Source: Mesorhizobium loti (GTDB taxonomy: Bacteria; Pseudomonadota; Alphaproteobacteria; Rhizobiales; Rhizobiaceae). Taken from it: a DNA stretch of 64,000 nt. The notes below the pieces were generated by a model. It saw nothing but the letters and a program-made list of their open reading frames with translations, was not told where the DNA came from and made no database searches. The position numbers were made by a program, and so were the translations under genes. The DNA is taken from the NCBI RefSeq assembly GCF_003148495.1, contig NZ_QGGH01000018.1, positions 1 to 64,000 on the forward strand, in the 5' to 3' direction. Below, in pieces: positions 26,121 to 35,138 of the stretch. The first letter of the stretch is position 1. Each line of letters begins with the position of its first letter.

Positions 26121-26555
26121 GTGATGGCACTCTATGGCGCGCTGTTCATCAGCGCGTTCTTCGCCGCAACCGTGCTGCCGATCTCGTCGGAGGCGGTGCT
26201 CGCTGGCCTGATCGTCTCGGGCCGCGGTGATCCTTGGCTGCTCCTTGCGGTCGCCACGATCGGCAACACGCTCGGCTCCGTGGTGAACTGGATTCTGGGG
26301 CGTGGCATTGACACGCTGCGGACCAGACGCTGGTTTCCTGTAAGTCCTGAGCGCTATGAGCAGGCAAGCCGGACGTTCCGACGCTTTGGCGAATGGACGC
26401 TGCTGTTTGCCTGGCTGCCGGTGGTCGGAGATGCTTTCACCATTGCGGCTGGCGCGGCACGTGTGAACCTTGGCGTGTTCGTTGCTCTTGTCGCAATAGG
26501 CAAGGCCGCGCGCTATGCGGTGATCGTCGCGGGAGGATTGTGGGCGATGGCGTGA
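26121..26555 (+). CDS. YqaA-like small membrane protein (SNARE-associated/DedA relative)
   Basis: A 144-aa membrane protein with three or four hydrophobic segments. FISAFFAATVLPISSEAVLA, TIGNTLGSVVNWILGRG, and a conserved FGEWTLLFAWLPVVGDAFT segment are typical of YqaA, a short relative of DedA proteins. DedA-type proteins act in membrane lipid or cation homeostasis. It starts 6 bases after the oxidase stop (GTG 26121 or ATG 26124), so the two are co-transcribed. Confidence 0.85.
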   Translation: MMALYGALFISAFFAATVLPISSEAVLAGLIVSGRGDPWLLLAVATIGNTLGSVVNWILGRGIDTLRTRRWFPVSPERYEQASRTFRRFGEWTLLFAWLPVVGDAFTIAAGAARVNLGVFVALVAIGKAARYAVIVAGGLWAMA

Positions 26556-26590
26556 GCAGCCGTCTCATCGTCGACCGCAAGCGGCATTTT

Positions 26591-27211
26591 CTATTCCCGC
26601 GAGTCGATGTTCGACCGGCTGAAGAACATGCTTCGCATGACACCATCGCGCAACAGCACGAAATGCACCATGGCGGCCAGGATGTGAACAGCGGTAAGTC
26701 CAAGCAATACCCAGACCAGCTTTGCATGGATGAGCGCGAACCCCCTTGCCGACAGCGTGCCAACGGATGGCGCCAACGGCACAGGCAAGTTTCCGAAAAG
26801 CCGTGCGGGAGGCATGAAAGGCATTGGCCGGTAGCCCAGCCATCCCGTTATCAGGACGGCGAGGATCGCAACGTAGAGAAACATGTGGAAGAAAACCGTC
26901 GCAAACCGCATGAACCGTGGGGTTTGCCTGACAGGGGCCCGGGTGAAGATGCGCCAGCAAAGCCTGAGGACGATGACAGCAAGGATCGTCACGCCGACCG
27001 ACATGTGAAACGGAAGCCAGTTCATTGTCGCCATGCCCGGCCTGTCCATCGGTCTCAAGGCAATGGCGATTTGCGCAGCGAGCGCGACCACGGTCAGCCA
27101 ATGCAGCAGACGAATGCCGAAATGCCAGCGCAGGCGAGGATTCTCTTTCACATCCGAGGCCCGGCTGTTGTCAAATGCGCGAACGAGGGCGTGATGGTTC
27201 ATCCACTCCAA
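26591..27211 (-). CDS. Cytochrome b561-family protein
   Basis: A 206-aa di-haem membrane cytochrome of the YodB/CybB group. Four membrane segments carry candidate haem-ligand histidines in IRLLHWLTVVALAAQ, WLPFHMSVGVTILAVIVL, FFHMFLYVAILAVLITGW and HAKLVWVLLGLTAVHILAAM. Such proteins pass electrons between quinol and periplasmic acceptors. The start may be ATG 27211 or 27202. It is convergent with the YqaA-like gene. Confidence 0.88.
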   Translation of the reverse strand: MEWMNHHALVRAFDNSRASDVKENPRLRWHFGIRLLHWLTVVALAAQIAIALRPMDRPGMATMNWLPFHMSVGVTILAVIVLRLCWRIFTRAPVRQTPRFMRFATVFFHMFLYVAILAVLITGWLGYRPMPFMPPARLFGNLPVPLAPSVGTLSARGFALIHAKLVWVLLGLTAVHILAAMVHFVLLRDGVMRSMFFSRSNIDSRE

Positions 27212-27262
27212 CGGGCCCAGTTTCGCAAAAAGTATGGCGGCTCGCTAAGCCTTTGAAATGCA

Positions 27263-27339
27263 TGGTGATCCCGACAGGAATCGAACCTGTGACCTACAGA
27301 TTAGGAATCTGCCGCTCTATCCTACTGAGCTACGGGACC
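27263..27339 (-). tRNA. tRNA-Arg (anticodon CCU)
   Basis: A 77-nt tRNA. The acceptor stem GGTCCCG pairs with CGGGATC (one G-T pair), then A and encoded CCA. The D arm is GCTC...GAGC. The anticodon stem is GCAGA/TCTGT with loop TTCCTAA, giving anticodon CCT (AGG codons, Arg). The T arm is ACAGG TTCGATT CCTGT. All arms fold without mismatch. Confidence 0.95.
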
Positions 27340-27381
27340 ACGCGGCCCGACACATAGCCGCTTCGGATCGTTTCGCCAAGA

Positions 27382-27408
27382 GGCTGGCCGAAGGCAATTC
27401 GGCCAGCC
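27382..27408 (-). terminator. Terminator-like hairpin after the M20 amidohydrolase gene
   Basis: A perfect 11-bp inverted repeat, GGCTGGCCGAA / TTCGGCCAGCC, with a 5-base loop. It lies between the end of the leftward amidohydrolase gene (27425) and the tRNA gene. The T-tract after the stem is poor (TCTTGG leftward, CTTTG rightward), so it may be only partly efficient. Confidence 0.55.
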
Positions 27409-27424
27409 CTTTGTGCTGATGCTA

Positions 27425-28588
27425 TCAGGCCGCCAGCGCGGTTTCCGCCAGTTTCACCCAGTAGCTCATGCCGTGCGGGATGACCTCGTCGTTGAAGTCG
27501 TAGGCGGGATGGTGGAGGCCGGCGGTGTCGCCATTGCCGATGAAGATGAAGGCGCCGGGGCGGGCTTCCAGCATATAGGAAAAATCCTCGCCGCCCATCA
27601 CCGGCTGGATGCCGCGGTGGACATGGGCGTCGCCGGCGACGCCGGCCGCGACATCGCTGGCGAAAACCGTTTCTTCCGCGTGGTTGAAGGTCACGGGGTA
27701 GTTCGCCTGGTAGTCGACCTCGATCTTGGCGCCGAACGCGGTCGCCAGCCCGTCGCAGATGGTGCGGATGCGCTCTTCCGACCTCTTGGCGATTTCCTTG
27801 CGCAAGGTGCGCACGGTGCCGGCGATTTCAGCGGTTTCCGGGATGATGTTGTAGGCATCGCCGGCGTGGAACTTGGTCACCGACACCACCACGGCCTCGA
27901 CCGGATCGGTGCTGCGCGAGGCGATCGTCTGCAAGGCGCCGACCAGCTGGCTGGTGATGACGATCGGGTCGATCGTGCCGTGCGGCATCGCCGCATGGCC
28001 GCCCTTGCCGCGCACGGTGATGGTGAACTCGGCCGTCGCCGCCATGATCGGGCCCGGGCGGATGGCGAACTGCCCGACAGGCAGGCCCGGCATGTTGTGC
28101 ATGCCGAACACTTTGGAAATGTCGAAACGCTCCATCATGCCGTCCTTGACCATCTCGTTGCCGCCGCCGCCGCCTTCCTCCGCCGGCTGGAAGATCACCG
28201 CCACCGAGCCGGTGAAGTTGCGTGTCTCGGCGAGATATTTCGCGGCACCAAGCAGCATCGCCGTGTGGCCGTCATGGCCGCAGGCATGCATCTTGCCGGG
28301 GATGGTCGAGGCGTAGGACTTGCCTGATATCTCGTTGAGCGGCAGCGCGTCCATGTCGGCGCGCAGGCCGATGGTCGGGCCTTCGCCCTGGCGGCCGCGG
28401 ATGATGCCAACCACGCCGGTCTTGCCGAGGCCGGTGACCACGTCGTCGCAGCCGAAGGCTTTCAGCTTCTCGGTAACGAACGCAGCGGTCTTGAAGACAT
28501 CGAAGTTCAGTTCTGGCGTCTGGTGCAGATGCTGGCGCCAGCCGGCAACTTCGTCCTGCATTTCGGCGGCACGGTTTAGGATTGGCAT
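27425..28588 (-). CDS. M20-family amidohydrolase (hippurate hydrolase-like)
   Basis: A 387-aa metal-dependent amidohydrolase of the M20D group (hippurate/IAA-amino acid hydrolases). Metal-site motifs are MHACGHDGHTAMLLG and QPAEEGGGGGNEMV; the dimerisation domain carries GKGGHAAMPHGTIDP. The C-terminal GGEDFSYML is also conserved. It probably removes an N-acyl group from an amino acid in the cytoplasm; the substrate is not evident. I start at ATG 28588 (MPILNRAAEMQDEVAGWRQ), which aligns with the family start. Confidence 0.92.
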   Translation of the reverse strand: MPILNRAAEMQDEVAGWRQHLHQTPELNFDVFKTAAFVTEKLKAFGCDDVVTGLGKTGVVGIIRGRQGEGPTIGLRADMDALPLNEISGKSYASTIPGKMHACGHDGHTAMLLGAAKYLAETRNFTGSVAVIFQPAEEGGGGGNEMVKDGMMERFDISKVFGMHNMPGLPVGQFAIRPGPIMAATAEFTITVRGKGGHAAMPHGTIDPIVITSQLVGALQTIASRSTDPVEAVVVSVTKFHAGDAYNIIPETAEIAGTVRTLRKEIAKRSEERIRTICDGLATAFGAKIEVDYQANYPVTFNHAEETVFASDVAAGVAGDAHVHRGIQPVMGGEDFSYMLEARPGAFIFIGNGDTAGLHHPAYDFNDEVIPHGMSYWVKLAETALAA

Positions 28589-28804
28589 GATGGTTCCATC
28601 TCGCTGTTGGGACAGGCGGGTGTTGTCCGCTGCCTTGCAATTGTGATCGCCAGGCACTTTGCCATGTTGGCGTCACATAGAGTAAATAGCACCGCAACAA
28701 TACGGTCCGGTTTTTGAGGGTCGGACCTATCATGCTGGCGATCGCGTAACGAAATCTTACGGAGCCAGGGGCGACTACGGCAAGAGGCGATTTCGGATTT
28801 GATC

Positions 28805-29968
28805 ATGCGGCACAGGCATTTCCTCAAACTATTCTCGGCTGGCACAATCGCGCTGTCGGTCGTGGCCGGGCCGGCGCTGGCGAATCCGGTGGTTGTGTTC
28901 GACCTCAGCAGCGGCAAGATCCTGCAGCATCAGGATGCGTTCAAGCGCTGGTATCCGGCGTCGCTGAGCAAGCTGATGACCGCTTATGTGACCTTTCGGG
29001 CGCTTGCGGCCGGCGAGGTGCAGCTTGATTCGCCGATCAAGGTGACCAAACACTCCGCCGCCGAGCCGCCAAGCAAGATGGGTTTCAAGCCGGGTTCGGT
29101 GATGCGGCTCGACAATGCGCTGAAGATGATGCTGGTCAAATCAGCCAACGACATCGCCATGGCCGTCGGCGAAAATGTCGGCGGTTCGCAGGCAGCCTTT
29201 GCCGAGCGGATGAATGCCGAGGCGACCCGGCTCGGCATGAATGGCACGCATTTCGTCAATCCGAACGGGCTCTATTCGCCGGACCAGTACACGACGGCGC
29301 GCGACCTCGCCGTGCTGGTGATGGCGATCCGCCGCGAATTTCCGCAATATGTGCCGTGGTTCTCGATTGAAGGCCTTGCCGTCGGCAAGAAGGCGATTCC
29401 CAACTACAATCTCTTGATCGGTCGTTATCCCGGCGCCGATGGCATGAAGACTGGCTTTGTCTGCCCCTCCGGCTTCAACATGATCGGCTCGGCGACCCGC
29501 AACGGGCGCACGCTGGTCGCGGTCGTGCTTGGCGAGAAATCGGCGGTCACCCGCGCTGAGACTGCCGCAAAACTGCTCGACCAGGGTTTTGACACGCCTG
29601 CCGCCGGCTCGGCCACCGTCACCACGCTGGCGCCCTACGGCGATCTGGTCTCGCCAAACGACATGCATGACGAGGTCTGCAAGAAGAAGACGCCGCAGGA
29701 GCAGTCCGAGGCACCACCGGTCGTTGCCAAGGACGTGCCGAAATCGCCCTATCAGGAAAAGCTCGACCATGTGCCGACGCTGGTTGCCGTCGGCCTCGGC
29801 GGCGCCACAGGTCCGGCGCCGAAGGCCATGCTCGACCAGGGTGCGCAGGAATATACCGACGTGCCGATCCCGAGCTGGCGGCCCGACAGACCGGCGCCGG
29901 CAGGCACCGGCCCGAAGATTGCCGGCTCCGCCGCGCAAGGCGACCAGCCGGCCAAGGTTGCGAACTAG
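28805..29968 (+). CDS. D-alanyl-D-alanine carboxypeptidase (penicillin-binding protein 5/6 type)
   Basis: A 387-aa low-molecular-mass PBP. The signal peptide is about 26 residues (FLKLFSAGTIALSVVAGPALA). The three active-site motifs are present: SxxK in YPASLSKLMTAY, SxN in VKSANDIAMAVG, and KTG in ADGMKTGFVCPSG. It trims the terminal D-Ala of peptidoglycan stem peptides in the periplasm. The C-terminal 110 residues are Pro/Ala-rich and atypical; no clear amphipathic membrane anchor is seen. ATG 28805 is preferred over TTG 28799. Confidence 0.93.
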   Translation: MRHRHFLKLFSAGTIALSVVAGPALANPVVVFDLSSGKILQHQDAFKRWYPASLSKLMTAYVTFRALAAGEVQLDSPIKVTKHSAAEPPSKMGFKPGSVMRLDNALKMMLVKSANDIAMAVGENVGGSQAAFAERMNAEATRLGMNGTHFVNPNGLYSPDQYTTARDLAVLVMAIRREFPQYVPWFSIEGLAVGKKAIPNYNLLIGRYPGADGMKTGFVCPSGFNMIGSATRNGRTLVAVVLGEKSAVTRAETAAKLLDQGFDTPAAGSATVTTLAPYGDLVSPNDMHDEVCKKKTPQEQSEAPPVVAKDVPKSPYQEKLDHVPTLVAVGLGGATGPAPKAMLDQGAQEYTDVPIPSWRPDRPAPAGTGPKIAGSAAQGDQPAKVAN

Positions 29969-30037
29969 AGCATGATCCCGAACCGAAGGTCCGCGTCAGC
30001 GAAACTTGGATACCGGTTTTCGCTGGAGATCGTGCTC
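29968..30037. repeat. Rhizobial intergenic palindromic repeat
   Basis: The 70-base gap after the carboxypeptidase begins GAGCATGATC and ends GATCGTGCTC (9 of 10 bases symmetric). It contains CCGAA and an inner CCGGTTTTCG block. This is a diverged copy of a dispersed palindromic repeat common in Rhizobiales intergenic regions. It starts on the last base of the stop codon and may also act as a 3' mRNA hairpin. Confidence 0.65.
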
Positions 30038-30057
30038 AAACAGACAGATAGAGTTCG

Positions 30058-31167
30058 ATGAACGGCTTCCCGATCCCCGTCTCGGTGCTGACCGGTTTCC
30101 TCGGCGCTGGCAAGACGACGCTGCTCAACCGGCTGCTCAAGGATCCGGTGCTGGCCGACACGGCGGTCATCATCAACGAGTTCGGCGAGGTGGCGATCGA
30201 CCATCTGCTGGTCGAGCAGTCTTCCGACGGCATCATCCAGCTTTCCGACGGCTGCCTGTGCTGCACGGTGCGCGGCGAGCTGGTCGATACGCTGGCCGAT
30301 CTGGTCGACCGGCTGCAGACCGGCCGCATCGCCCGTCTTGCCCGCGTCATCGTCGAGACCACGGGGCTGGCCGACCCGGCGCCGGTGCTGCAGTCGATCA
30401 TGGCGCATCCCGCACTTGTCCAGGCCTTCCGGCTCGACGGTGTCATCACGCTGGTCGATGCGGTCAATGGCAACGCCACGCTCGACGCCCATGTCGAGGC
30501 GGTCAAACAGGTCGCCGTCGCCGACCGCATCGTGCTCAGCAAAGCCGATCTGGTCACCGACCCCGGCGATCTGGAAACGCTGCGGGCACGCCTGCGGCAG
30601 ATCAATCCGGGCGCCGAACTGCTCGATGTCGCCGACACGGGGACAGGCGTGGCGGCGCTGTTTGATTGCGGCCTCTACAACCCGGCGACGAAATCCGCCG
30701 ATGTGCGGCGCTGGCTTGGCGAGGAAGCGGCGCATGATCACGACCACCATCATCATGACCATGATCACGAACATGGCCATGACCATGGTCATCGCCACGA
30801 TCAGCGTGTGCGCTCCTATTCGCTGGTGCATGACGGCCCGGTGCCATTTTCGACCATCGAGATGTTCCTCGACTTGCTGCGTTCGACACATGGCGAGCAT
30901 CTGCTGCGGATGAAGGGCGTCATCGAACTCAGGGAAGACCCGTCGCGGCCGCTGGTGATCCATGGCGTGCAGAAAATCCTGCATCCGCCGGTGCAATTGT
31001 CGTCCTGGCCCGACGGCCAGCGCGGCACGCGGCTGGTGCTGATCACGCTCGACATGCCGGAAGATTATATCCGCCGGCTGTTTGCCGCCTTCACCAACCG
31101 GCCGTCGATCGACACGCCCGATCGCGAGGCGCTGGAAAACAATCCGCTGGCCATCGCCGGACGTTGA
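30058..31167 (+). CDS. CobW-family GTPase with histidine-rich loop (COG0523 metal chaperone)
   Basis: A 369-aa G3E GTPase. The P-loop is GFLGAGKTTLLNRLL, the conserved metal motif is GCLCC, and IVETTGLADPAPV and VLSKADLV follow. Between the GTPase and C-terminal CobW domains (about residues 225-245) is a run rich in His and Asp, HDHDHHHHDHDHEHGHDHGH, expected to bind zinc or cobalt. The family delivers metals to target enzymes. The cobST genes lie 16 kb away, so a cobalamin role is possible, but zinc homeostasis is equally likely. Confidence 0.92.
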   Translation: MNGFPIPVSVLTGFLGAGKTTLLNRLLKDPVLADTAVIINEFGEVAIDHLLVEQSSDGIIQLSDGCLCCTVRGELVDTLADLVDRLQTGRIARLARVIVETTGLADPAPVLQSIMAHPALVQAFRLDGVITLVDAVNGNATLDAHVEAVKQVAVADRIVLSKADLVTDPGDLETLRARLRQINPGAELLDVADTGTGVAALFDCGLYNPATKSADVRRWLGEEAAHDHDHHHHDHDHEHGHDHGHRHDQRVRSYSLVHDGPVPFSTIEMFLDLLRSTHGEHLLRMKGVIELREDPSRPLVIHGVQKILHPPVQLSSWPDGQRGTRLVLITLDMPEDYIRRLFAAFTNRPSIDTPDREALENNPLAIAGR

Positions 31168-31176
31168 ACTCTACGA

Positions 31177-31413
31177 TTACGACACGCCGCGCTCGACCAG
31201 AAAGCGGTGGCCGCCCGAGACCGCCGCCGTTTCAATCAACTGGTGGCCGCTGTCGAAGCAGAAGGCCGGAATATCGATGACGGCGAGCGGGTCGGTGGTC
31301 TCTAACCACAGCCGGTTGCCTGGCTGCATCCCGGCCAGGCGCTTCTTAGCCTTGAGCACGGGCAAGGGACAGTTCAGTCCCTTGAGGTCATAGACAGCGG
31401 CGCGGTCAGCCAC
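31177..31413 (-). CDS. TusA-family sulfurtransferase
   Basis: A 78-aa TusA-like protein. The sulfur-carrying cysteine is in LKGLNCPLPVLKAKKRL, the diagnostic CPxP motif. A second Cys in IPAFCFDSGHQL is common in the family. It relays persulfide sulfur in tRNA thiolation or other pathways. It ends 10 bases from the convergent CobW gene and is 10 bases downstream of the transpeptidase gene, on the same strand. Confidence 0.9.
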   Translation of the reverse strand: MADRAAVYDLKGLNCPLPVLKAKKRLAGMQPGNRLWLETTDPLAVIDIPAFCFDSGHQLIETAAVSGGHRFLVERGVS

Positions 31414-31422
31414 GAGTGAAAA

Positions 31423-32721
31423 TCAACCGCCGAACATGCCGAGCAGCTTGTTCTTCAGCTTCGTCACCCTGCTCTCGTCGGCACTTGCTGCTTGCGTTTC
31501 GGCCACTGGCGCGGCTTCGGAAGGGGCCGCGATGGTCGCGGTGGCGACAGGGGCTTCCTTGGCGGCCTTCTCGGCCTCCTTTTCAGCCAGAGCCTGAGCC
31601 TTGGCGGCTTCCTTGGCTTGCTTGGCCGCCTCTATGGCAGCCAGCCTCTGCTCCTCGGCCTTCTGCTTGGCGGCCTTTTCGGCGTCGAGGGCGGCCATCT
31701 TGCGGCCGGCAGGCGAATCGATGCGGCCCATGCGCGCCGTCTCGGTCACCGAGCCATCGTTGTTGAGCGACGGCGGATCGATCGGCACGCGCTCGCCGCG
31801 CGCCCGGCGCTTGGACCAGTCGGAGACGATGCTGGCTTCCTTGATGCCGGCGATGGTCGGCTTGGGTGGGGGCACGCTGGCCTTGACCGCGCCGTTGAAC
31901 GCCGCGTCATAGGTGCTCATGTAGGAATTGTAGGCACTTTTCAGCGAATCAGGCTGCGTCGACGCCGGGCAGGCGCCGGTCGGGTTGAATGTCTCACCGT
32001 CGGCGGCGACCTGGTTGAAGACATAGCGCTTTTCGCAGACATCGACTTTCGGCGGCACCTTGGTGATCTCGAAATTGTCGTAGCCGACCTTCAGCATCTT
32101 CCAGAACTCGTAATTCGGGTCATTGCGATAGCGCGCCATGTTGGCGGCGGTCATGCGGAATGGAAAGGCCTCGACCTGGAACTCGGTCTGCCCGCCCTGA
32201 AAGGCGTCGCGGCCAAAGGCATAGATCTGCTCGATCTGCGCATCGGTCATCGAATAGCAGCCCGACGACGAGCAAGCGCCGTGCACCATCAGGTTCTGAC
32301 CGGTGCGGCCATTGGCGCGGTCATAGGCATTGGGAAAGCCGATGTTGAAGGACAGATGGTAGTTCGAGCGCGGATTCATCTGCGACGGCCGCACCGTGTA
32401 GAAGCCTTCCGGCGCCTGGCGGTCGCCCTCGGTGTATTTCGGCCCGAGCTTGCCCGACCATTTGCAGATGTCGTAGCTCGCCACCATGTCGTAGCGGCCG
32501 TTGGTCTTGGCCTTCCAGATCTCGAGCTTGCCCTCTTCCTTGAAGATGCGGGCCATCACCGATGAGGTGCGGACCATGCCCTTGGCTCTCATGTCGGCGA
32601 GGATCTTGTCGGGCAGCGGCTTGTTGGCCTCCGGGGCAAAATCCTTCATCGACGAATTGTTACACCCGGCAACGCCGAGGGCAGCGATCAGGATTCCGGT
32701 GCGGGCAAGCTTGACAAACAT
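31423..32721 (-). CDS. L,D-transpeptidase-like (YafK/ErfK family) lipoprotein
   Basis: A 432-aa exported protein. The N-terminus is a lipoprotein signal, GILIAALGVAGC, with Cys at the lipobox. The catalytic block MVHGACSSSGCYSM contains the HxxxxSxGC signature of L,D-transpeptidase domains (about residues 130-200). The C-terminal 80 residues are an Ala/Lys/Glu-rich, probably coiled-coil tail, which is unusual. It may cross-link peptidoglycan or attach proteins to it. I start at ATG 32721; an earlier in-frame start would give a Cys/Arg-rich leader. Confidence 0.88.
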   Translation of the reverse strand: MFVKLARTGILIAALGVAGCNNSSMKDFAPEANKPLPDKILADMRAKGMVRTSSVMARIFKEEGKLEIWKAKTNGRYDMVASYDICKWSGKLGPKYTEGDRQAPEGFYTVRPSQMNPRSNYHLSFNIGFPNAYDRANGRTGQNLMVHGACSSSGCYSMTDAQIEQIYAFGRDAFQGGQTEFQVEAFPFRMTAANMARYRNDPNYEFWKMLKVGYDNFEITKVPPKVDVCEKRYVFNQVAADGETFNPTGACPASTQPDSLKSAYNSYMSTYDAAFNGAVKASVPPPKPTIAGIKEASIVSDWSKRRARGERVPIDPPSLNNDGSVTETARMGRIDSPAGRKMAALDAEKAAKQKAEEQRLAAIEAAKQAKEAAKAQALAEKEAEKAAKEAPVATATIAAPSEAAPVAETQAASADESRVTKLKNKLLGMFGG

Positions 32722-32937
32722 GGCTGCGGATATCGTCTTTTCTCTGGCGCCGGACGTTTCTTTGCCCCGGCTACTGCACTGCGCATCGACGGACCCTAAG
32801 CCCGTTAACCTTGAAAATTCCTTACCGCAAGTGTCGACGCGTCCCCTGACGGCAATCCCATTGAGCCGAATGCAGCGGCATTTTTGTGGCAAAAATGCTC
32901 CGCGCCGCCACATTGTGGCGGGCAAGGCTGCCTGCGG

Positions 32938-33888
32938 TCAGAGGCTGCGGCCCATAGCCAGGTATTTCTCACGGCGCTGCTCGCGGAAATCGGTGTTGGC
33001 GCCGGCGAACTCCTTCATCGTCCTGGCGATGAGGTCGCCGGTCGCGGCAATCACGGTTTCGGCGCCACGATGCGCGCCGCCGAGTGGCTCGGGAATAATG
33101 GCGTCGATGATCTTCAGCTCCAGAAGATCCTGCGCGGTGATCTTCATGTTGGTCGCCGCGTCCTTCGATCGCGTCGTGTCGCGCCACAGGATCGAGGCGG
33201 CACCCTCCGGCGAAATCACCGAATAGATGGCGTGTTCAAGCATGTAGACGCGGTTGGCGGTGGCGATGGCGATGGCGCCGCCCGAGCCGCCTTCACCGAT
33301 GACCACCGAGATCGACGGCACTTTCAGGCCAAGGCAGGCCGAAGTCGAGCGCGCAATGGCTTCCGCCTGGCCTCGCTCCTCGGCGCCGACGCCAGGATAG
33401 GCGCCGGCGGTGTCGACCAGCGTCAGCAGCGGGATCTTGAAGCGGTCGGCGAGTTCCATCAGCCGCACCGCCTTGCGGTAGCCTTCCGGCCGCACCGAGC
33501 CGAAATTGTGCTTCAGCCGGCTGGTCGTATCGGAACCCTTTTCCTGGCCGATGATGGCGACAGGCTCGCCGCGAAAACGGGCGAAGCCGCCGACGATCGC
33601 CTGGTCCTCGCCGTAATTGCGGTCGCCCGCCAGTGGCGTGAAATCATTGAACAGGCCCTTGATGTAGTCGACGCAATGCGGCCTGTCGGGATGGCGCGCC
33701 ACCTGCACCTTCTGCCACGGCGTCAGCGCCTTGTAGGCGTCGCGCAGCGCGTCGCGGGAGCGCTTCTCGAGACGGCTGATCTCGTCGCCGACATCGACCG
33801 CCTCGCCGTTCTCGGCAAGCTTCTTCAGCTCGAGGATCTTGCCCTCGAGGTCCTGCACCGGCTTTTCGAAATCGAGGTAATTGTACAT
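32938..33888 (-). CDS. accA: Acetyl-CoA carboxylase carboxyltransferase, alpha subunit
   Basis: A 316-aa subunit that, with AccD, transfers the carboxyl group from biotin to acetyl-CoA, the first step of fatty acid synthesis. Full-length family features are visible: N-terminal LDFEKPVQDLEGKILELKKL, the oxyanion-forming GGSGGAIAIA, DTAGAYPGVGAEERGQAEAIA and VISPEGAASILWRD. ATG 33888 (MYNYLDFEKPV) is the conserved start. It lies downstream of xerD in the same direction, as in many rhizobia. Confidence 0.96.
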   Translation of the reverse strand: MYNYLDFEKPVQDLEGKILELKKLAENGEAVDVGDEISRLEKRSRDALRDAYKALTPWQKVQVARHPDRPHCVDYIKGLFNDFTPLAGDRNYGEDQAIVGGFARFRGEPVAIIGQEKGSDTTSRLKHNFGSVRPEGYRKAVRLMELADRFKIPLLTLVDTAGAYPGVGAEERGQAEAIARSTSACLGLKVPSISVVIGEGGSGGAIAIATANRVYMLEHAIYSVISPEGAASILWRDTTRSKDAATNMKITAQDLLELKIIDAIIPEPLGGAHRGAETVIAATGDLIARTMKEFAGANTDFREQRREKYLAMGRSL

Positions 33889-33987
33889 GCGTGAGCGGAC
33901 CGATACGTCGGAAGGCAATGGCTGACGGAACCCTTGAATACAAGGCTCCGGGCGGTGGAATGTCGTCCTCACATAGCGATATGAGGC

Positions 33988-34923
33988 CTAGTCGGCAAGC
34001 GGATGATGATCGTTGACCAACCGCACCAGTCGCTCTTCCAGCACATGGGTGTAAATCTGTGTCGTCGATATGTCGGCATGACCGAGCAACTGCTGCACCG
34101 CCCTGAGATCGGCGCCGTTCTGCAGGAGATGGCTGGCGAAAGCGTGGCGCAGCACATGCGGCGAGATCTTCGCCGAGGCGATGCCCGCCCTTGCCGCCAG
34201 CCCTTTCAGGTCACGGGCAAAGACCTGGCGCGAGAGATAGCCGCTGTCGGAGGCGGCCGGAAACAGGAATGGACTGTCGGCGAAGGCAGGCACCTTGGCG
34301 CGGGCGGCAAGCCAGGTCTTCATCGCCGTGCGCGCCTTGGCCGAGAGCGGCACCATGCGCTCCTTGTCGCCCTTGCCGCGCACCATGAAGAAACGGTCGT
34401 CGCGCTGCGCCACCGTCACCGGCAGGCCGACCAGCTCGGAAACGCGCAGGCCGGTGGCGTAAAGCACCTCGACCAGCGCATGCAGGCGCAGTGCCGCCAG
34501 CCACTCACTGTTGCCAAGCGCGGCATCTTTGCCGAACCTGGGATCGTCGGCCTCAAGCGCTGCGCGGTCGATCAGCCGGCCAGTATCGGCCTCGCTCATC
34601 GTCTTGGGCAGCGGGCGGCCCTTTTTCGGGCTGTCCAGCGTGCCGGTCGGGTCATCGCTGCGCAGGCCCTCGGCGTAGAGGAATTTGAAGAACTGGCGGA
34701 TCGCCGACAGTTTGCGCGCCTGCGATGTGGCGGCAAAGCCGCGAGCGGCGATGTCGTCGAGATAGGCGCGGATATCGGCGGCGGCCGCGCCGGCGAGCCC
34801 GCCATCGATCTCGCTTGAGGCGTCTTCGAGGTCGCGGCGGTAGGAGGAAAGCGTGTTTTCGGCCGCACCCCGCTCGGCGCTCATCATTTCCAGGAAGGCT
34901 TCGATGCGGGCGGCGCTGTTCAT
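33988..34923 (-). CDS. xerD: Tyrosine recombinase XerD
   Basis: A 311-aa site-specific recombinase that resolves chromosome dimers with XerC. The catalytic residues are visible: Arg in ATGLRVSELVGL, Lys in RGKGDKERMVPL, His/Arg in SPHVLRHAFASHLL, His in LLGHADISTTQ and nucleophile Tyr in IYTHV. The length and the N-terminal SAM-like domain are normal. It is a housekeeping chromosomal copy; no integrated element is seen beside it. Confidence 0.94.
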   Translation of the reverse strand: MNSAARIEAFLEMMSAERGAAENTLSSYRRDLEDASSEIDGGLAGAAAADIRAYLDDIAARGFAATSQARKLSAIRQFFKFLYAEGLRSDDPTGTLDSPKKGRPLPKTMSEADTGRLIDRAALEADDPRFGKDAALGNSEWLAALRLHALVEVLYATGLRVSELVGLPVTVAQRDDRFFMVRGKGDKERMVPLSAKARTAMKTWLAARAKVPAFADSPFLFPAASDSGYLSRQVFARDLKGLAARAGIASAKISPHVLRHAFASHLLQNGADLRAVQQLLGHADISTTQIYTHVLEERLVRLVNDHHPLAD

Positions 34924-34940
34924 TCAGCTTGCCTTGTCAT

Positions 34941-35093
34941 TCAACTTTTCTTGGGATTGAGCTTTTCCGGAGGGATGCGCACGGTCATTTCCCCCTTCTT
35001 GGGCTCGACGAACATCACCAGTGCGAACATCGTACCATAGGCAATGCCAGCCAGAATCGCGAGCGTAACGACAAAGCGAAACAGTGTCGGCAT
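34941..35093 (-). CDS. Small single-pass membrane protein
   Basis: A 50-aa protein with one membrane segment (about residues 5-27, RFVVTLAILAGIAYGTMFALVMFV) and a charged C-terminal tail (EPKKGEMTVRIPPEKLNPKK). It lies between xerD and the divergent aroK, where I would expect a small conserved protein of this type in rhizobia. It is 17 bases upstream of xerD and probably co-transcribed. The function is unknown. Confidence 0.7.
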   Translation of the reverse strand: MPTLFRFVVTLAILAGIAYGTMFALVMFVEPKKGEMTVRIPPEKLNPKKS

Positions 35094-35138
35094 CAATTTT
35101 CGCCCGTCTTCTTGTTCTGCGTTTCCAAACCCTGTCCC

